Shown piece by piece: positions 60,952 through 64,000 of a stretch of 64,000 nucleotides of DNA. Location: the NCBI GenBank assembly GCA_965243715.1, contig CBDEVU010000007.1:62001-126000 (forward strand), written 5' to 3'. Within the stretch, counting starts at the first letter, position 1. Each line of letters opens with the position of its first letter. A program made the translations under genes and the position numbers. Origin of the DNA: UBA11606 sp965243715. GTDB taxonomy: Bacteria > Actinomycetota > Acidimicrobiia > Acidimicrobiales > Aldehydirespiratoraceae. The notes below the pieces were generated by a model. That model saw only the letters and a program-made list of their open reading frames with translations, was not told where the DNA came from and ran no database searches.

Positions 60952-61485
60952 TTAGCCCAAACGCTCATCTCGGGCGGATCGACCTAAGGCCACGATCGGC
61001 GCTACGAAGAAGAATACGGCCGAGAAGATCACCGAGAGCAAGCCGAAAACCATAAGGGCAGCGGCGCCGAAAAGGAGGCCGATGAACATGGCGCCGAACC
61101 CACTGAACAGCAGCAAAGTCGGGGCCAGCGCCAGCCACTGAGGCAGGACGCTTTGGGTAATCGGAGTGTCGTGGCGTGGGTCGAACCCGAGGTCGTCACC
61201 GACTTCGTCGACTTCGTCAAAGGGGCGAAACGGCTGTTCGACTACCGTCTGGGCTTTAGTCGTGACCTCGAGTCGGCGAGAATCGTAGACCGATCGTTGG
61301 TCGGCGTTGCCCAACACAGCCCAGGCCTCGTTAAGTAAGCGCATCCGCTCCTCCGCCGCTAGTCGGCTCGCTTCCGATGAGCGATGAAGATCAGGGTGCG
61401 AATGGCGGACTAGCGCGAGGTAGTGGTGTTTGATCTCGTCCACCGACGCATCCGGCGCGACGCCTAGGAGTTCATAGTGACCCAC
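60952..61485 (-). CDS. DnaJ-domain membrane protein
   Basis: A protein of about 177 residues with an N-terminal J domain (HYELLGVAPDASVDEIKHHY, HPD motif in HSHPDLH) and two hydrophobic segments near the C-terminus. It lacks the Gly/Phe and zinc-finger regions of DnaJ, so it is a type III J protein, probably anchoring DnaK at the membrane for some client. GTG 61485 leaves a 4-base gap after ygfZ; TTG 61509 would overlap it. Lying inside the trp operon may only reflect co-transcription. Confidence 0.85.
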   Translation of the reverse strand: MGHYELLGVAPDASVDEIKHHYLALVRHSHPDLHRSSEASRLAAEERMRLLNEAWAVLGNADQRSVYDSRRLEVTTKAQTVVEQPFRPFDEVDEVGDDLGFDPRHDTPITQSVLPQWLALAPTLLLFSGFGAMFIGLLFGAAALMVFGLLSVIFSAVFFFVAPIVALGRSARDERLG

Positions 61486-61489
61486 CGTG

Positions 61490-62188
61490 TTAGCTTCGCG
61501 CCGGTTCAATAATTCGGGCGGACACCTCGCCGACGAAGACCGTGTCGCCCACTTCGTGTTTGCGTCGGATCACCGCTAGGGCTACGTCGGCGTCAGCTGA
61601 GGTGATCTTCCCGACCGTGTCGCCGTGGGCGGTGACGGCATCTCCGGCGCGGACCGGAGCAGCGGCTTGGAGAACCCGGATCGGACGGGGAACGTTGCCG
61701 CCCCGACTATCAATGCGAGCCACTAACTCCTGTCCCGTGTAGCAGCCCTTGGTGAAGCTCACCGATACGTCGATGAAGTACTGGCCTCCTTCGCCTGGAA
61801 TGGTCGACTCGGTGAGTTCACAGCCCATCCGCGGCATCCCAGCGAGGATTCGTTCCCGCTCACTGAACGACGGGGGAAGGTCTCGCCATAACACCGGGGT
61901 GGGAATAGCGCCCTCTGGTCGGAGAGAAATCGTAGCCTCGGTGCGTAGCTTGAACCGTTCCAGACGGGCGATGAGCGCCTCGGCGTGGCCCGCGTCGATG
62001 TCGAGAAGGAAGGTATCGTCCTCGACCCGGTGAATCCGAAACCAGGCCACGACCTTGCCGTTAGGTTGCAAGACGAGTGACCAAGCCGTTGCGCCGACCG
62101 ATAGCGCGTCCACATCCTGGGAGATCTGCCCTTGAAGATAGGAAGCGGCTTGGGGGCCAACTACTTGGACGACCTCTCTGGTTTTCAT
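61490..62188 (-). CDS. ygfZ: Folate-binding YgfZ/GcvT-related protein
   Basis: A 232-residue member of the YgfZ family, identified by KGCYTGQELVARIDSRG. YgfZ-type proteins use folate in the assembly or repair of iron-sulfur clusters. The N-terminal domain resembles GcvT, but no aminomethyltransferase motif is complete. It overlaps trpE by 4 bases (ATGA) and lies 4 bases before the J-domain gene. Its presence between trpE and trpC is unusual and is discussed below. Confidence 0.92.
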   Translation of the reverse strand: MKTREVVQVVGPQAASYLQGQISQDVDALSVGATAWSLVLQPNGKVVAWFRIHRVEDDTFLLDIDAGHAEALIARLERFKLRTEATISLRPEGAIPTPVLWRDLPPSFSERERILAGMPRMGCELTESTIPGEGGQYFIDVSVSFTKGCYTGQELVARIDSRGGNVPRPIRVLQAAAPVRAGDAVTAHGDTVGKITSADADVALAVIRRKHEVGDTVFVGEVSARIIEPARS

Positions 62189-63699
62189 GGTTGCTCCCTA
62201 GCGGCTTGGCGAGCAGCGGTCATGCGCCGAGCGGCAGGAATTGCAGCCAGCAGCGCCTTGGCTTTGTTTTGACACTCGAGGTGTTCATCGGCGGGTACTG
62301 AGTCGGCCACGATACCCGCTCCGGCCTGAACCGAGCCGCGGTTGTTGCTGATGAGCATCGTGCGAATGGTGATGGCAGTGTCGATGTTGCCGGAGAAGTC
62401 GAAGTAGCCGACAACCCCGCCATAGGGACCGCGTTTGACCGGTTCGAGTTCGTCGATGATCTCCATGGCCCGAACCTTAGGTGCCCCGGACAGGGTGCCC
62501 GCTGGAAGCGTCGCCCGTAACACGTCGATGGCGGTCTTACCCGACCCAAGGCGGCCAGAGACCTGCGACGTTAGATGCATGACGTGGCTGTATTTCTCAA
62601 GGGTCATCATTTCGTCGATTTTGAGGCTGCCAAACTCCACCACTCGACCAACATCATTGCGCGCTAGATCCACCAACATGACGTGTTCGGCGATCTCCTT
62701 AGGGTGAGTGACAAGTTCCGCGGCTAGGCGACGATCGTCTTCCTCGGTTTGACCTCGGGGGCGAGTACCGGCGATCGGTCGTGAGATCACCCGACCGTCG
62801 AGGAGTTGAACCATGGGTTCTGGTGATCCCCCCACGACTTCAAGGTCGCCATGGCGAAAGAAGTACATGTACGGGCTGGGGTTGACTTGGCGGAGCACTC
62901 GGTAAATGTCAAATCCTTCCGCGTCCAGCGTGAGGTCGAAGCGTTGCGAAAGAACGACCTGGAAGATATCGCCGGCCAAGATGTACTCACGGGCCGCCTC
63001 GACCGCGGCACAGTACGTTGCTTCGCCCATCGACGAGGTGGCCTCGGGGAGTTCATCCTCGGGATCGGGCAGGGCCATCAACGGCTCGTCGATGGCCCGC
63101 GCTCCGTCCGCGGTCAAGCGCCTGACCCGAGCGATGGCTTCGTTGTAGGCCTCGTCGAGGTCGGTGCTGTCATCGACAATGACATTTGCGATGAGGTTGA
63201 CCCGTTGACGCCAATGGTCGTAGACAGCGAGTTCGCCAATCATCGAAATCACCGCATCCGGATAGCCCAAATCGTCGGTTGGCGGGTCGGGCAGACGTTC
63301 CACCTCGCGCACCACGTCGTACCCAAGGTAGCCAACGAGACCCCCGTGCATCGGCGGAAGCCCATCAATCTCTGGCGCTCGGTAATGATCGAGCAGGACC
63401 TCTAATGCGGTCAATATTCCGGCATCAGTCGGCACGTCGATGCCTAAGTCGCCGATGATCTCCACCGACCCGCCTTGAGCTACGAGAGTGCCCTGAGGGG
63501 CTCGGCCGATGAAAGACCACCGACTCCAACGATCGCCATTGTCCACTGACTCCAGCAAAAAACCCTCCCCCTCGCCCACGACGCGCGAAAAGGCCGCTAC
63601 GGGGGTAGTCAGGTCGGCGAGAACCTCCGTCCATACCGGCACAACCGTGTACTCGGCCGCGAGTACCGCGAACTCCTCACGTGTCGGGCGGAACTTCAT
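62185..63699 (-). CDS. trpE: Anthranilate synthase component I
   Basis: A 504-residue chorismate-using enzyme that makes anthranilate with ammonia supplied by a glutaminase. The tryptophan-feedback site LLES is in GFLLESVDNGD near the N-terminus. The catalytic part shows NPSPYMYFF, GTRPRGQTEEDDR, LVDLARNDVGRV and GTLSGAPKVRAMEIID. No TrpG glutaminase subunit or trpD is in the window, so they must be elsewhere (TrpG could be shared with PabA). It starts at ATG 63699 with only 1 base after the hisI stop. Confidence 0.96.
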   Translation of the reverse strand: MKFRPTREEFAVLAAEYTVVPVWTEVLADLTTPVAAFSRVVGEGEGFLLESVDNGDRWSRWSFIGRAPQGTLVAQGGSVEIIGDLGIDVPTDAGILTALEVLLDHYRAPEIDGLPPMHGGLVGYLGYDVVREVERLPDPPTDDLGYPDAVISMIGELAVYDHWRQRVNLIANVIVDDSTDLDEAYNEAIARVRRLTADGARAIDEPLMALPDPEDELPEATSSMGEATYCAAVEAAREYILAGDIFQVVLSQRFDLTLDAEGFDIYRVLRQVNPSPYMYFFRHGDLEVVGGSPEPMVQLLDGRVISRPIAGTRPRGQTEEDDRRLAAELVTHPKEIAEHVMLVDLARNDVGRVVEFGSLKIDEMMTLEKYSHVMHLTSQVSGRLGSGKTAIDVLRATLPAGTLSGAPKVRAMEIIDELEPVKRGPYGGVVGYFDFSGNIDTAITIRTMLISNNRGSVQAGAGIVADSVPADEHLECQNKAKALLAAIPAARRMTAARQAAREQP

Positions 63700-63700
63700 G

Positions 63701-64000
63701 CTAGTTGAATCGTAGGGTCTCTCCGTCGGTTACGGACCGGTAGTAACACGTCGGACGAGTAGCGCCGGTAGCGTCGGTCGTGTGGCAGACGCCAATCCCG
63801 GCCTTGCGCACCCGGTACAGCAGGCTATTTTGCTCACAGTTCACCGCCACCTCAACAACCTCGAGAACATCGCCAGAGGTTGCCCCTTTGTGCCAAATAG
63901 TTTCCCGCGAGGTGCTGTAAAGGACCGCCGATCCCCGCGCCAACGTCTCTCGGTACGCTTCTTCGTTGGCGTAACCAATGAAGAGAACCGCGCCGGAATC
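63701..64000 (-). CDS. hisI: Phosphoribosyl-AMP cyclohydrolase (partial)
   Basis: The C-terminal 99 residues of HisI, whose start lies beyond the window end; the frame runs to 64000 as GAVLFIGYANEEAYRETL. It opens the purine ring in histidine synthesis. The SRETIWHKGATSGDVLEV block and the zinc motif CHTTDATGATRPTCYYR are present, the latter with an insertion between its Cys. The metal-binding DCD-x-D is NCEQN here, as in some HisI relatives I recall. Being 1 base from trpE suggests a shared his/trp transcript. Confidence 0.9.
   Translation of the reverse strand, partial: DSGAVLFIGYANEEAYRETLARGSAVLYSTSRETIWHKGATSGDVLEVVEVAVNCEQNSLLYRVRKAGIGVCHTTDATGATRPTCYYRSVTDGETLRFN

Overview
The window is a gene-dense, GC-rich chromosomal segment of an actinobacterium, most likely of class Acidimicrobiia. 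The actinobacterial call rests on a full Pup-proteasome locus (arc, dop, pup, prcB, prcA, pafA, pafB, pafC), the F420 gene fbiC, DUF3151 and DUF4193-like proteins, and a backbone order (trmI, arc, dop, pup, prcB, prcA, pafA, pafB, pafC, tat genes, helY) like that of Mycobacterium tuberculosis. The class call is inference only. I see no rRNA, tRNA, CRISPR array, transposase or phage integrase. Genes are packed with many 1-4 base ATGA/GTGA overlaps. No stretch over 300 bases lacks a gene; the longest gap is about 180 bases (33932-34114).

Region 1 (1-9.9 kb, mostly minus strand): a partial gene with a basic R/D/S-rich segment, a GNAT acetyltransferase, two small actinobacterial proteins (one extremely acidic with a Cys pair motif), a two-domain ThyX-like protein, an orphan lipid-kinase C-terminal domain, helicase HelY, TatC and TatB-like protein, a glycerophosphodiesterase and signal peptidase I.

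Region 2 (9.9-27.6 kb, minus strand): the Pup-proteasome system. Dop activates Pup, PafA ligates it, ARC unfolds targets into PrcA/PrcB, and PafB/PafC are the WYL regulators. Nested between arc and dop are glutamate dehydrogenase and a four-gene polar amino acid ABC transporter of the aapJQMP type. Upstream of arc lie a divergent ferredoxin, a lipoprotein trypsin-like protease and the tRNA methyltransferase TrmI.

Region 3 (27.3-30.4 kb): small membrane proteins, a PBP4-like protein whose three catalytic motifs are all changed, and a TetR regulator.

Region 4 (30.4-44.4 kb, mostly plus strand): transketolase and transaldolase, a SNF2 helicase with a short partner that looks like the tail of a SWIM protein, an HxlR regulator coupled to fbiC behind a clean palindrome, a LOG-family hydrolase, and a Cys-rich protein coupled to a ClC channel.

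Region 5 (44.2-56.1 kb): RNase D, MobA, DUF3151, YqgE, an SGNH/MBOAT O-acylation pair, a crotonase, AlkB, an SDR, a 5'-nucleotidase-like HAD protein and PEP carboxylase.

Region 6 (56.1-64 kb, minus strand): hisI (cut by the window end), trpE, ygfZ, a DnaJ-domain membrane protein, trpC, trpF, trpB and trpA in one tightly packed run, then a flavin disulfide reductase. No trpG or trpD is present here.

Nothing in the window is convincingly a wholly new defence or mobile system. The best leads are the nitrogen module inside the proteasome locus, the catalytically degenerate PBP4, the split-motif ThyX, the reduced SWIM partner of SNF2, the HxlR-fbiC switch and the Cys-rich protein coupled to ClC.
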